From assembly GCA_937888725.1 (NCBI GenBank), contig CALARE010000045.1, positions 1-54,450 on the forward strand: 54,450 bases of DNA. Reading direction: 5' to 3'. A model generated the notes under the pieces. That model was not told where the DNA came from. It made no database searches and saw only the letters and a program-made list of their open reading frames with translations. Origin of the DNA: an uncultured Alphaproteobacteria bacterium (GTDB lineage Bacteria > Pseudomonadota > Alphaproteobacteria > CAAHEQ01 > UBA3637). Positions 25,701 to 33,318 of this stretch are shown here, in pieces. The position numbers and the translations under genes were made by a program. Numbering within the stretch: the first letter of the stretch is position 1; the number at the start of each line of letters is the position of its first letter.

Positions 25701-27334
25701 TAAGAATCGGGCATAACATGACCGATTGTTGCCAAACTGTCATTAATCACTGTTCCGTTAGGGAATGTTGCCCCAACTTGTTGACAGCCATACCCGATGA
25801 CACGACCTTTTGCCAAAACAGCACCGACAGATTTTTTGCCAGCTGAAACAGAACCATCTGGATTAATACAACCAATGACATTACCCTTTGCTCCGACAGC
25901 CTTTCCCTCAGAATTAACAAAGCCGATCGGATTGCCTTTTTCATTAATGACGAGCGTGAATGGGATAACTGAACCAATATCATTACCCTCTGGACTAATA
26001 GCAGTGCCATCAATAAGTGCTTTGCCAATAACTTGATCATATGTATCTCTAATATCGCCATTAGGTAAAACCTTACCAACTGTTTGACACCCTGGTGCAA
26101 CGACTGCACCCATTGGAATGGTTCCACCAATCAAGTCATTCATTGCATTAACAGCAAGACCATTTGGTTTGATAGTACCAATCACATTTTGTTTTGCATC
26201 TAAAATTGTTCCATCAGGGATAATAGCACCAATAACTTTCCCCTTGAAATCTGCAACCAGACCCCACGGCCTTAAAAAGCCACTCACTCTATTGTTTAAA
26301 TTTGCAATCGCACCATTTGCCAATGGTTTGCCGATAACAGCACCGCGAGCATTTACAATTGTGCCATCTTCAAGCATTTTACCAATAACTGTCCCGTTCA
26401 TATCCATTGCTGATACAACTGGAATAGCGGCACCCAAAACCTTTAACGATGAATCAACAATCGTGTCATCACCAAGTAATCGTCCTAATTTTTCACCTTC
26501 AGCAGAAATGACATCGCCATTTGGTGAAATTTTTCCCATAATTTCATTTTTTAAATTAAGGGGAATTTTTTCTGGAGTTGCAACGGCGACAATTTCACCC
26601 TTGCTATTAATATAAAGGCCGTCTTTTGTTGGTTTTATTACTTCGCCATCAACAACGATTGCACCATCTTCATTAACGGGATGTAACTGCCCATCAGCAC
26701 CCATGGCATATTTTGTTTCTTTAACAGCATCCTCTTTTGCTACAGTTTCACAAATAACACAGTCTTTTGAATCAGTTGATTGTGCTTTAACTTGAACCAT
26801 TGTCTTTTTTGTTTCAAAACTGGTTTGGGAATCTTCTTTCCATTCAATTGTTAAAATATTTTGCAACTGTCTTAATTCAACAGGATGCCACAATACTTTA
26901 ATCAAACAACCAGCCCCAACGGCGATACTTTCATCTTCTTTGCAGGTTGTTTCAATTGTAAAACCATTTTGCTGTTCATTTTCAAAAAAAGCTCGTTTAT
27001 AGATAATGGGTGTATTTTCAGCTGTTAAATTAATCGTTGCTTCAACTTGTGAGCCAATAACAACATTATTCATATCAATTTGTTCTGGCGTCACTTTTAA
27101 TTGTGCATTACCCCGTGTAAATACAGTGATATCGTTGCTATTTTCGCTAGTGGGATCTGTTAACTCATTTCGAATATCTACAGGTGGTTGATATTCTTGT
27201 TGTGTAGACTTGTCAGAAATAAAGGCAAGTGCGACAAAAAATATAAGAAGGAGCAAAATTCCCCAAATCAGGAGTTTTTTGTTACTTTTTTTTACATATT
27301 GCTCACTGGAGCTTAATCCTCTATTTTCTTGCAT
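19718..27334 (-). CDS. virB10: Giant VirB10-family protein with a long beta-repeat region
   Basis: 2538 residues against about 400 for ordinary VirB10. Order: short cytoplasmic tail; one membrane helix (LLIWGILLLLIFFVALAF, about 21-40); a beta-sandwich resembling ASH-type domains (about 75-185, with the Cys-containing strands TTCKEDESI and GAGCLIKVLW); roughly 1900 residues of short repeats with core G-x-x-I/V-G-x-x-x-x-x-G-x-V/I (about 215-2130), including six nearly identical 53-residue units (664-981). The C-terminal TrbI/VirB10 domain (about 2215-2420; AIPAVLTRSIDSRY, IIIPAGSRLIGTF, WERLIRPDGGAFSF, SGDAQGRGGVAAYLDD, VFVPSGTRLTVF) is followed by an acidic tail. VirB10 links the inner and outer membranes in the core complex. 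The layout recalls Helicobacter CagY. Confidence 0.92.
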   Translation of the reverse strand: MQENRGLSSSEQYVKKSNKKLLIWGILLLLIFFVALAFISDKSTQQEYQPPVDIRNELTDPTSENSNDITVFTRGNAQLKVTPEQIDMNNVVIGSQVEATINLTAENTPIIYKRAFFENEQQNGFTIETTCKEDESIAVGAGCLIKVLWHPVELRQLQNILTIEWKEDSQTSFETKKTMVQVKAQSTDSKDCVICETVAKEDAVKETKYAMGADGQLHPVNEDGAIVVDGEVIKPTKDGLYINSKGEIVAVATPEKIPLNLKNEIMGKISPNGDVISAEGEKLGRLLGDDTIVDSSLKVLGAAIPVVSAMDMNGTVIGKMLEDGTIVNARGAVIGKPLANGAIANLNNRVSGFLRPWGLVADFKGKVIGAIIPDGTILDAKQNVIGTIKPNGLAVNAMNDLIGGTIPMGAVVAPGCQTVGKVLPNGDIRDTYDQVIGKALIDGTAISPEGNDIGSVIPFTLVINEKGNPIGFVNSEGKAVGAKGNVIGCINPDGSVSAGKKSVGAVLAKGRVIGYGCQQVGATFPNGTVINDSLATIGHVMPDSYVKNTDNKIIGVVVPRASAIADGCRMLGMITATGVLTDISNNVIGCMSPEKKVINREGKTIGAIAIRGIVANKEGAVIGRLRLDGKVMNLKGDVIGCVQEDGTVISFSGEKIGQVGGSGIVDVNGNPVDWVIKDGKVYDKDGNLIGYVDENGVIRDKNGNIIGYAPGMMKGGLIDKDGNPVDWTIKDGKVYDKDGNLIGYVDENGVIRDKDGNIIGYAPEMMKSGIVDVNGNPVDWTIKDGKVYDKDGNLIGYVDENGVIRDKDGNIIGYDASALKSGIVDVNGKPVDWTIKDGKVYDKDGNLIGYVDENGVIRDKNGNIIGYASDAMKTGLIDKDGNPVDWVIKDGKVYDKDGNLIGYVDENGVIRDKNGNIIGYAPGMMKAETVDKNGKPVDWTIKDGKVYDKNGNLIGYVDENGVIRDRNGNVIGYTSKRVSGGEIGSVIGGSPNGMRTGVILDANGNTTGWSIVGNKVYDANGNEIGTLDADGIIASAANGKFLGIIPPDGIIFSPTGLILGRYNSKTGYGVNNEGERFAKILPDLTAISGESNQIIGSLIPNNTSFMDLDGTYLSTMTVDGTLKNKNGEIIGAIRANGTLTDKKGSVIGYQIPQGRILSATGKEIGSVTSMGVVQSLDKNEIGKVLPNGLVISPYNKILGGVFKRLAVAMTPEELLGYPTITGAILDKNGAVIGQATPFGLVVNNEGVIGRMLPFGVYVNHQNNLVGWTSFDADLTNGTNRSIGKLTPNGMALDKAGTQIGYLTKRGVTVGTTGRYFGYMSIDNSIQTGKGKGSLYSSDYVYSSMDEVIARLLPIGIGVDNEGSFIGWLNHDGSVGTEKETVGYVYNDNRIINTKGDIKGTFIPLNSVAYNDAGQFAWLPNEEGKIITPKGQIKGSVIAPETVVSEGNIVARLSNKDLFIADLTAAKTKSIATVTGETLQIGSQKPTGSIMMNAYANSLNKQVYGATLQLGAAVSTSLNPLGYEILNGQVLLRGKKTATSAGTRVLFDDKEKIKGMILPNSSFVGKTGLLLGQNPASASIINPDGKTIATQMPMGFALTNDNLWAGGKAPFGVAVDDDAKILGAVASDGAVIGRNGQMVARALSDGAVADIQDRTLYNVMPYKGGIVAQGLPYSYRGKVLGRTTLGGDILDENDNKTLRILDDGTILGDDEPLAGAVLPFVTAISQDGEFMGTLAGNANVITPSGELKGKIAVNGAVKASEYKITGALVPNALITNDCKIVGQATFNGQVIDAKGTVVGRIMPDKWAVSATGEKIGRVTRNGIVMSQEGNYIGRTMPDSTVVDPSGVNIGCSRNDGSVVDHRTGEVIGNTLERGLVLGKDGKPIGRVKANGDVVNATGETIGKMRADGTAVANDGTVLGHMVSRDEEILYDENGNIKGTFSTGGTFRNKEGEVVFTIDKDGNIYDKNNNLIGKLNENGEFTTLSGDKLPGGELTMLMDKDGNMIGLVSGCDVVNAQNEKIGTISADGTVIDLNGEVWAIIQGNGVILDKDGNELGQVSGTDIHLDRCGIKTLSDEEMEALKNGTAGGTLATGGRGISGKGIVIGGQTYKVTENGEILDDKDIIIGYMENGKPYTIDHRLITASGDSQGRIRPNIIEKKVKPTKEQVQQMQEILSQKRESMRQGIQSRGLITPNKRIQAMSRKKADANWDSIGIKKNVSSYPVDMSRMILKDKAIPAVLTRSIDSRYAEMPVTAIVERHIYSEKGRNIIIPAGSRLIGTFAGEQGQDKRVAKLEITWERLIRPDGGAFSFQATSGDAQGRGGVAAYLDDQLVQKFGKPIMTSVVTSAISYMMATNDDMYQDEYGNTITSSKTEAANDARENFINSMQTIFDQLIADAANIPVVVFVPSGTRLTVFSNEDLWLRSEADDIEEAEGEVSTEAQRPETNSWVDKRQTSGTSTDVSEEDEIEEDETDDVNNEADDDNKYYTPVDREPDAESPSEESNKSDNTPVYSKDTEEKKDIKDRKVTPVLPKTGTADKLF
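24392..25345 (-). repeat. Six tandem 159-bp repeats inside virB10
   Basis: Six in-frame units of exactly 159 bp (53 codons) begin at 25345, 25186, 25027, 24868, 24709 and 24550 (minus strand). Each encodes a unit starting I/L-V/I-D-x-x-G-x-P-V-D-W, then IKDGKVYDKDGNLIGYVDEN and GVIRD-K-x-GN-I-IGY, ending in a variable six-to-eight-residue linker (such as APGMMKGG or ASDAMKTG). A degenerate seventh unit follows (ANGNTTGWSIVGNKVYDANG). Synonymous differences exist between copies, but the units are close enough for recombination. Confidence 0.95.
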
Positions 27335-27365
27335 TTGAATCCCATTATTTTAGTAAGATAAACAA

Positions 27366-29084
27366 TTATTGAACACGAACAACGGAGCAACTAAATCCTC
27401 TGCGACCTAATTTTTTGCACAACTTATCAGCAAGAGTTACATCTTTGATAGGACCAACACGCAAGCGGAAAAGTTCACGTATATTGCCATCAGCAGTTGT
27501 ATCAATTGAATAATAAGGTTCGTATCCTTTTAAAATATCAGCATTTTTGGTTAAAATTTTATCCCAAATACCTTCTAATTGAGCAATGTCAGGATGTGTG
27601 CCAAGTTCAATAGAAATCGTTTCGCTATCGACAATTGCACTTGGTGTTGTTGCAACAGGCATTTGACTCATAACACCAACAATACCCGCTGATGCTTGAG
27701 GAGAAGACATCACTGGGGCTGGAATGGATTGAATAGGTGCCATTTGTTGTGTGTAGAAAGATGATGGAACACCCGCTTGTGGTTGATATCCTTGCATGGC
27801 TGGTTGTTGCACACCATATGATGGAGCCATTGCATATTGCTGTGGCATAATAGATGGAGCCTCAGAAATGGGTGTGTTAGATTGTGGTAGCACCTCATTT
27901 GCTTTTTCAGGCATTTCATCAGACATATCTAACGGATTTGTTGCAACAGCTTCCGCACTCATAACGCTTGGTCGAGCACTTGAACCATTGTATGTGTTTT
28001 GTGAACCGCTATAATCTGTGTATTCTAAACCGCTACTTGGATCACGTCTTAATTTAAGACAAATCAGTTTTTTACCGTTACGAAGAACCAAGTCGCCAAT
28101 CGCTTCAACAATAATTAAGCGTGAATTTGGACCGCTTGTTCTAAAACCAACTGGAACCTCTGTTTCTTGAACAAGCAAGTTGACAATAGGTCGTTGAGTC
28201 ATTGTGAGGGCCTTAGGACCCAAGTCAATATATGTAAAAATATTATCACGCCATACATTGTCTGGTGCAATATCGACATCAGATGGGTTTGGTATATATA
28301 TATCAATATCAAATCTCAAAGATTCTGGATCAACGGGAATATTTTGCAACCAATTTGATGGCCCCGTTGATGCTGTATTGATACCAAATTGTGGATTTTG
28401 ACCGCCACTACGCCCAACTGCCCAATGAGGGACACCTTGTCCACCTAAAGAACCACGTTTTGCAGCAGGATTTGTTACGCCATTTGATGTGCCTAATCTA
28501 CCGCCAAATTCTGCAGGTGTGTATCTAGGACCAACTAAAACATCAACAACTGATTGTGTAATTTTTTCAGTATTATATGTTTCACTACGCAAATAAAATA
28601 CATACCTGTTCCCAGAACGGCCAAAAACAATCATATTGCTATCTACACCAATATAAGCGGGATCAGCATAAAGAAGGAGAGAGTTTGGTGCTGCAATTTC
28701 ACCGCCAAATGATTCAGGTGAACCAATATGAACTTTTTCAATTAATTCCCATGTAGGAAGGTTGATTAATGTCATCATACCTTCTCTTAAACGAACAGGT
28801 AAAATAATGTCAGGTGACCATGTGTACTTTGAATACCCTGGCTTTGTTTGTCCTTCACCTAAGTGGGACATTGGATCATTCCATGCTTTTTGTTGCATCC
28901 CAAGGGAGTGTAAATAGTTTGGATTAACAGATTCAAAATCACCATTGGTTTGTGCAATAGCATCGCTTAATCGTTCACTTTCTGCATCTGTTGGTAGATT
29001 TTGTGCATGTGCAACGAAAGAAAATAAAGCCGCAAAAGCAAGTGTTGAAAGCAAACTTTGTTTGTGAAATTTTTGTTTAAGCAT
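27366..29084 (-). CDS. virB9: VirB9-family outer-membrane core protein with a C-terminal SPOR-like domain
   Basis: 572 residues, about twice ordinary VirB9. A signal peptide (ending FSFVAHA) is followed by the VirB9 N-terminal domain (about 75-190; REGMMTLINLPTWELIEKVHIG, GVDSNMIVFGRSGNRYVFYL). The C-terminal VirB9 beta domain (about 245-370; APDNVWRDNIFTYIDLG, RLIIVEAIGDLVLRNGKKLIC) comes next. A Met/Pro/Gln-rich linker (about 375-480) leads to a last 85 residues resembling SPOR (FRLRVGPIKDVTLADKLCKK, GFSCSVVRV), a domain that binds denuded peptidoglycan in other proteins. GGAGAGG lies four bases before the ATG. A separate -10 element lies upstream, so virB9-10-11 may have their own promoter. 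Confidence 0.88.
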   Translation of the reverse strand: MLKQKFHKQSLLSTLAFAALFSFVAHAQNLPTDAESERLSDAIAQTNGDFESVNPNYLHSLGMQQKAWNDPMSHLGEGQTKPGYSKYTWSPDIILPVRLREGMMTLINLPTWELIEKVHIGSPESFGGEIAAPNSLLLYADPAYIGVDSNMIVFGRSGNRYVFYLRSETYNTEKITQSVVDVLVGPRYTPAEFGGRLGTSNGVTNPAAKRGSLGGQGVPHWAVGRSGGQNPQFGINTASTGPSNWLQNIPVDPESLRFDIDIYIPNPSDVDIAPDNVWRDNIFTYIDLGPKALTMTQRPIVNLLVQETEVPVGFRTSGPNSRLIIVEAIGDLVLRNGKKLICLKLRRDPSSGLEYTDYSGSQNTYNGSSARPSVMSAEAVATNPLDMSDEMPEKANEVLPQSNTPISEAPSIMPQQYAMAPSYGVQQPAMQGYQPQAGVPSSFYTQQMAPIQSIPAPVMSSPQASAGIVGVMSQMPVATTPSAIVDSETISIELGTHPDIAQLEGIWDKILTKNADILKGYEPYYSIDTTADGNIRELFRLRVGPIKDVTLADKLCKKLGRRGFSCSVVRVQ

Positions 29085-29113
29085 AGACCTCTCCTCTTTA
29101 TTTTTTTTGTCTT

Positions 29114-29119
29114 ATTATA
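29114..29119 (-). promoter_or_regulatory. Candidate -10 element upstream of virB9
   Basis: On the minus strand TATAAT (29119-29114) lies about 30 bases before the virB9 start, within a 151-base gap after virB8. No consensus -35 is visible (TTTTTA at 18 bases is weak), so this is a partial promoter call. Confidence 0.4.
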
Positions 29120-29235
29120 ACATAGACCTAAATGGGATAAAAAGTCTACAAAAAAAATCACAATTTATTAATTTTTATATAAAAACAACATTTTTAGGTG
29201 ATTTTTAAATTTTTTATTTTTTTAAGGGCTAAAAT

Positions 29236-29940
29236 CTATTTGGAATTTGCTTGTTTGAAACCGATACTTGAAACGGTAAAGCCTAATGGATTTTTAAGAC
29301 GTTGTTCCCAAATTAATCCTTCTCGTGTTGGTCTAAAATTAATTTTCATTGTTGCAACCCATTTTGAGCGAACAGGTTCCGAGGCTCCGTGTTTCATTTC
29401 AACAAATTCAAGTTCCGCTCGCCATACATTTTCATTTTTATTAGAACGAAATGGTGTAACAACTAAAATTTTAACATTGCGTGTTAGACCGTCATTTTTA
29501 GCTTGATTAAGCCACATGTTAGCAAGTTTTCCAAAATCAGAAAAAACAGATGTCTCACTCATCCAGTTGACATCGCCATCAATGCCCCAACGTCTTTCAA
29601 GTTCTGCAACATTTGAACTCATACTGAAATAAGATAATAGATAATGTCTGATAAAAGATTCAGACAATAACTCCATATTTATTTGTTGATAATTTGGTCG
29701 TGTAACATTAATAACTTGTTGGTCTTTATTAAGTGTTGTTAAAAAGAATGGTTGTACACGCACAATTGGTAAAAGTGATAACATGGCACTTATAAGCATA
29801 AAAGTCGTCAACACTGAAACGACAAGAATCAGAGCAAAAGTCCTAGCCATCCAAAGGTATTGACGTTCTTTGAGGGCTTCGGCAGTTATGTTTTGTTCAA
29901 ATGTTTTTTGTCTTTCAACTGTTGGACCATTTGTGTTCAT
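29236..29940 (-). CDS. virB8: VirB8-family inner-membrane protein
   Basis: 234 residues: a cytoplasmic N-terminal tail, a single membrane helix (FALILVVSVLTTFMLISAMLS, about 35-55) and a periplasmic NTF2-like VirB8 domain. The domain has ESFIRHYLLSYFSMSSNVAELERRW, VKILVVTPFRSNKN, VEMKHGASEPVRSKWVATMKINF and the closing NPLGFTVSSIGF. VirB8 is a bitopic assembly factor contacting VirB9 and VirB10, and it sits directly between the VirB7-like and virB9 genes, as expected. A paralogue lies 300 bases upstream in the operon. AGAGGA precedes the ATG at a long spacing (13 bases). Confidence 0.88.
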   Translation of the reverse strand: MNTNGPTVERQKTFEQNITAEALKERQYLWMARTFALILVVSVLTTFMLISAMLSLLPIVRVQPFFLTTLNKDQQVINVTRPNYQQINMELLSESFIRHYLLSYFSMSSNVAELERRWGIDGDVNWMSETSVFSDFGKLANMWLNQAKNDGLTRNVKILVVTPFRSNKNENVWRAELEFVEMKHGASEPVRSKWVATMKINFRPTREGLIWEQRLKNPLGFTVSSIGFKQANSK

Positions 29941-29958
29941 GATGATTTAAAAATTCCT

Positions 29959-30138
29959 CTATGATAACCAATCGGGTAAAATAGGTGCTTTTTTTAATTC
30001 AAGACAAGCACAAGGTGATTTTTTTAATTCAGAATAATCAGGACCAATACCAACTGGTTCTTTTTCATAAACCGAACCGCATGCTGCTGCAAGTACGATT
30101 AATCCTAATGTGGCAAGTGCAAATAGATATTTTCTCAT
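29959..30138 (-). CDS. VirB7-like small lipoprotein
   Basis: 59 residues with a lipoprotein signal MRKYLFALATLGLIVLAAAC: the lipobox LAAC sets Cys20 as the lipidated residue. The mature part is short and contains a second pair of Cys (SPCACLEL). AAGGGG lies eight bases before the ATG. Position between two VirB8-type genes and upstream of virB9, plus the size, fit VirB7, the lipoprotein that stabilises VirB9 at the outer membrane. Sequence similarity is too short to be decisive. Confidence 0.75.
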   Translation of the reverse strand: MRKYLFALATLGLIVLAAACGSVYEKEPVGIGPDYSELKKSPCACLELKKAPILPDWLS

Positions 30139-30231
30139 TTTTTTACCCCTTTAAAATAGTTAACTACTTTTTACTTTAGCACAGAAAAATAATTTATCAA
30201 ATAAAAAAATAATTTTATACAATATTTTTAA

Positions 30232-30921
30232 TTATTTTTTTACTTTCTCATTATATTGAACGACATAAAAGCCGTATGGATTGGATTCGATATTGTTATA
30301 ATGATGAATATGTTGCCTATGTGCAATTTGCATGTTGATTACTCTACGTTGGACTCTTGGTCGTTCATGTGGTTCAAAGGGATTATGTATATATATATCA
30401 ACTTCAATGGTATATGTATTGCCTAAGGCAGAAATAGACACAATATCAACACTTTGTGTTGCTTTTTCATTCTTAATTCCTTTGATTTTTTCTCGAAGTT
30501 CTTTTGAATAAAAAGCACGATAAACGCCTGGTGCTGATAGACGATTAATGACACCCCGAGGAGCCCATCTCGCATTCATTTCCCATTCATCAGCAAAGGT
30601 GGTAAGACGTGCATCTATATAATATCTAACAAGCATTTCATCGATAAGACTTCTGTTTTGTTTGTTAATATCTGATGTAGAGCCTAATAATCCTTTAATA
30701 GGAAGGGTGTCAACTTGAATATGATTGGAAGAATTAATGGTTGTTTCAGACGATGGTAAAACTTGAGCGATTATCTTAAGTTTAGGTGCCATTTGCATAA
30801 GGGTTAGAACGATAATTAAATTAATAGCAATCCCAACGGATGCAAGTGCCATCCAAAATTTTGCAAGGAATACAGCAACATTACTCCTAATCCTTTGGTT
30901 TTTAAACAACATTTCAATCAT
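30232..30921 (-). CDS. Second VirB8-like inner-membrane protein
   Basis: 229 residues with the VirB8 layout: short cytoplasmic tail, one membrane helix (MALASVGIAINLIIVLTLM, about 25-45) and a periplasmic domain (LIDEMLVRYYIDARLTTF, WAPRGVINRLSAPGVYRAFY, VDIVSISALGNTYTIEVDIYIHN) ending in NPYGFYVVQYNE, the usual VirB8 closing motif. GGAGG lies eight bases before the start. Two VirB8 paralogues also occur in rickettsial Rvh systems; they may form mixed or alternative oligomers. IcmL/DotI proteins share this fold, so that name is an alternative. Confidence 0.78.
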   Translation of the reverse strand: MIEMLFKNQRIRSNVAVFLAKFWMALASVGIAINLIIVLTLMQMAPKLKIIAQVLPSSETTINSSNHIQVDTLPIKGLLGSTSDINKQNRSLIDEMLVRYYIDARLTTFADEWEMNARWAPRGVINRLSAPGVYRAFYSKELREKIKGIKNEKATQSVDIVSISALGNTYTIEVDIYIHNPFEPHERPRVQRRVINMQIAHRQHIHHYNNIESNPYGFYVVQYNEKVKK

Positions 30922-30922
30922 A

Positions 30923-32491
30923 TTAAATGCCTCCGTTTAGGCATTGTGAATCGATTTTTAAGTCAAACTCATTTTGAAATGTTTTTTCTTCTTCTTTTGC
31001 AATTTCTTCATATAAGGCTTTTTCTGCCTCTTTTTCATTTTTTAGATGGTCAACTTGTGTGGCATTAAATGTTGATAGAAGTAGTTCTCCATTCAAATCT
31101 TTTTCAAGTGCATCAATATAATTTAAGTGTTCTTGAGTTTGGGTTGCATTTATAATATTGCTCGCTTTAACGTAAGTATCGGATCCACGCTCAATTGTTT
31201 TAAGTTTTTCCATCTGTTGTGCGTGGGGAAGTAGAGCAAACTCTTTTAAAAAATCATTTCCATCTTTAACATCAATAGACGGGTTCTTTTTCTGATTTTG
31301 AGTGATTTTTGTGCGTATCTCTTTAATGTATGCTTGTTTTTTTTCAATCAATTGATTTTGAATTGTATCAAGTGATGAGATGTCTTCGGCATCAATTTCA
31401 CTTGAGATACCGATTGATTTCAAATCTTCTATAATACTTTGAGCAGATTCATTTTGAAAGGCAAGAGCTCCATCATAATTTTTTTGAGAGACATTTTTTG
31501 CTTTTCTTAATCCTTGATATACGTTTAATCTGTTGTTTTTTTGTTTGATATTCATATGTTTATATTCATCTTTAACAACAAGAGATTTTGATTCGAATAT
31601 ATCGGCCATTTCACCGTTTGGATTATATTTTTCAAAATCACTGTTGACAAATTTTTTCCAAGGCTCGGGCCATGCAGGAAAAACAGATTTAGATTGGCTT
31701 GGATCATCCATCATAAGCAAAATCTCATTTGCAGGAGGGAGAGCTTTTGGCGGTTTTGGTAATGTGCGGAGATCCTCTGGTAATCGAGCTAATTCTTTGG
31801 CACTTAACGATTTTAAAAACTGTTGAAATGCATTTTCGTTTTCAGCATATGAGTTTTGGCTTGATACACCTGGAATTTTGCCATTTCTACCTAAACGAGA
31901 ATTAATTTTTTGAATGAATGAGCTAACATCTTGATTGTATAGATATTCTTGATCTTTCCACAAAGGGAATGTTTTTCCATCCTTGAGTTTTCCGTATTTT
32001 TCGGGTGAGGCATAAACAGATTCTAAAACCTCTTTGCCAAGATACCAGTGAGCAAGTTGCTCTGTTCTAATTTCTTCACCTGTGTGTAATTTTTTTGGCA
32101 TGGCATTTAAAATAGAAAGCGTCATTTCCATTTCTTGATTATCATATTCATTTGTTATGTTTTTCCATGCATTAGCAGGGTCCTCATAAACATCTGCCAA
32201 AAGATTAATATTACATTCTTCCATTGCCTTATAACGACGATCAGCTATGTCTTTTTGTTTTCTTTCACTTTCTGTTTTGCTATATAAGTCTTTAAGGATA
32301 CTTATTTTTTGTTGAATTGCTTGTATACCCATTAATTCAGCTAATTCTGGCAAATAGTTTTCTTGCTCTTGAATTTCTCTAACTGGAGCTTCAAGAACTG
32401 GCACCTGTACAAATTGAGCCATTGCAGTATTTGATAGAGTTGATGAAAAACAGATACCAGCTACAGCATATAAAAGATATTTTTTTATCAT
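30923..32491 (-). CDS. Exported coiled-coil-rich protein of the secretion locus
   Basis: 522 residues with a signal peptide (ending NTAMA before QFVQVPVLE). The mature part is charged and helical, with coiled-coil-like segments at the start (MGIQAIQQKISILKDLYSK) and end (LNYIDALEKDLNGEL, EKEAEKALYEEIAKEEEKTF). Cys near 93 and near the C terminus (SQCLNGGI) could pair. The stop of the preceding gene overlaps this start by four bases. I recognise no family. Its place in the vir operon suggests a periplasmic or surface component, perhaps a minor pilin or adhesin-like subunit. Confidence 0.65.
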   Translation of the reverse strand: MIKKYLLYAVAGICFSSTLSNTAMAQFVQVPVLEAPVREIQEQENYLPELAELMGIQAIQQKISILKDLYSKTESERKQKDIADRRYKAMEECNINLLADVYEDPANAWKNITNEYDNQEMEMTLSILNAMPKKLHTGEEIRTEQLAHWYLGKEVLESVYASPEKYGKLKDGKTFPLWKDQEYLYNQDVSSFIQKINSRLGRNGKIPGVSSQNSYAENENAFQQFLKSLSAKELARLPEDLRTLPKPPKALPPANEILLMMDDPSQSKSVFPAWPEPWKKFVNSDFEKYNPNGEMADIFESKSLVVKDEYKHMNIKQKNNRLNVYQGLRKAKNVSQKNYDGALAFQNESAQSIIEDLKSIGISSEIDAEDISSLDTIQNQLIEKKQAYIKEIRTKITQNQKKNPSIDVKDGNDFLKEFALLPHAQQMEKLKTIERGSDTYVKASNIINATQTQEHLNYIDALEKDLNGELLLSTFNATQVDHLKNEKEAEKALYEEIAKEEEKTFQNEFDLKIDSQCLNGGI

Positions 32492-33318
32492 TTTTTATCT
32501 CCAGATGAATTTACACCTTTTATGGTTGGAATAAACTTAACAGGCTTCATATTTGATAAGCCAATATTTGACATGTACTCTAAACGAGCTGCTTCAATTT
32601 GTTTTTGAATAAGTAAAAGTTGTTCCCAAGCAGCTTTAAGTTCAGCAGTTTGTTGTATTAATGCGGTTTTGTTTTCTTCTAAAACACTTGTTGATTTTAG
32701 CATACCAGTAACATTTTTAGGTGTTGAAGCTTTTTTAGATGACGCATTAACTGATTCTTCAATTTCATTAACGATATCAACAATTTTTTTATATTTTGTT
32801 TTTAAAAACATTACCCGAGATATGTATTTTAATGTTGCTTGATGGCGGATATAGGTTCTGCGTTTATCGAAACCATATTCACTTTTATAGCCACCTTGTA
32901 TTTCAATGCCGTAAAATTTTTCATTTAAATTACGTTGAACCCGTTCAGCTGTTGTTGCATTAAGTGGCGGTTGCGTATCTTGAGTAACGGGTTTTTCTGT
33001 ATCGTTTTTTGTTTCGGTTGATAAAACACTAAAATCCCCAGACATAAGCTGTGCTGCGATATTTTTTAATTTTTGAATAGCAGACATAATTTTTTCTGCA
33101 TAACCTTGAACTTGTTGACGAGCGTATTGTGTTTGTTTGATAATTTCACCCGTTCCTTTAATCGTACGTTGTCCAATTTCAGGAACAGCAACAACAGTTC
33201 CGCCATAATTAGTCAAAAAACAAGGAAGTGCACACGGAATCATACACGGATCAATATATGCCGTAGCTGGCTTTGAAAAAAGGATGACACTTAGAAGAAG
33301 TATTTTTATTAATTTCAT
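32488..33318 (-). CDS. Exported Cys-rich N-terminus protein of the secretion locus
   Basis: 276 residues with a signal peptide (ILLLSVILFSKPATA). The mature N terminus starts YIDPCMIPCALPCFLTNYGG, with three closely spaced Cys, followed by helical regions (GTGEIIKQTQYARQQVQGYAEKI; ENKTALIQQTAELKAAWEQL, LLIQKQIEAARLEYMS). The helical, exported character and operon position resemble VirB5-type minor pilins, but I cannot show homology. It overlaps both neighbours by four bases. Confidence 0.6.
   Translation of the reverse strand: MKLIKILLLSVILFSKPATAYIDPCMIPCALPCFLTNYGGTVVAVPEIGQRTIKGTGEIIKQTQYARQQVQGYAEKIMSAIQKLKNIAAQLMSGDFSVLSTETKNDTEKPVTQDTQPPLNATTAERVQRNLNEKFYGIEIQGGYKSEYGFDKRRTYIRHQATLKYISRVMFLKTKYKKIVDIVNEIEESVNASSKKASTPKNVTGMLKSTSVLEENKTALIQQTAELKAAWEQLLLIQKQIEAARLEYMSNIGLSNMKPVKFIPTIKGVNSSGDKK

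Noticed and set aside
26118..26615. 165-codon open frame on the plus strand opposite virB10
   Set aside because: Low-complexity antisense shadow of the repeat region, with no plausible ribosome site or domain.
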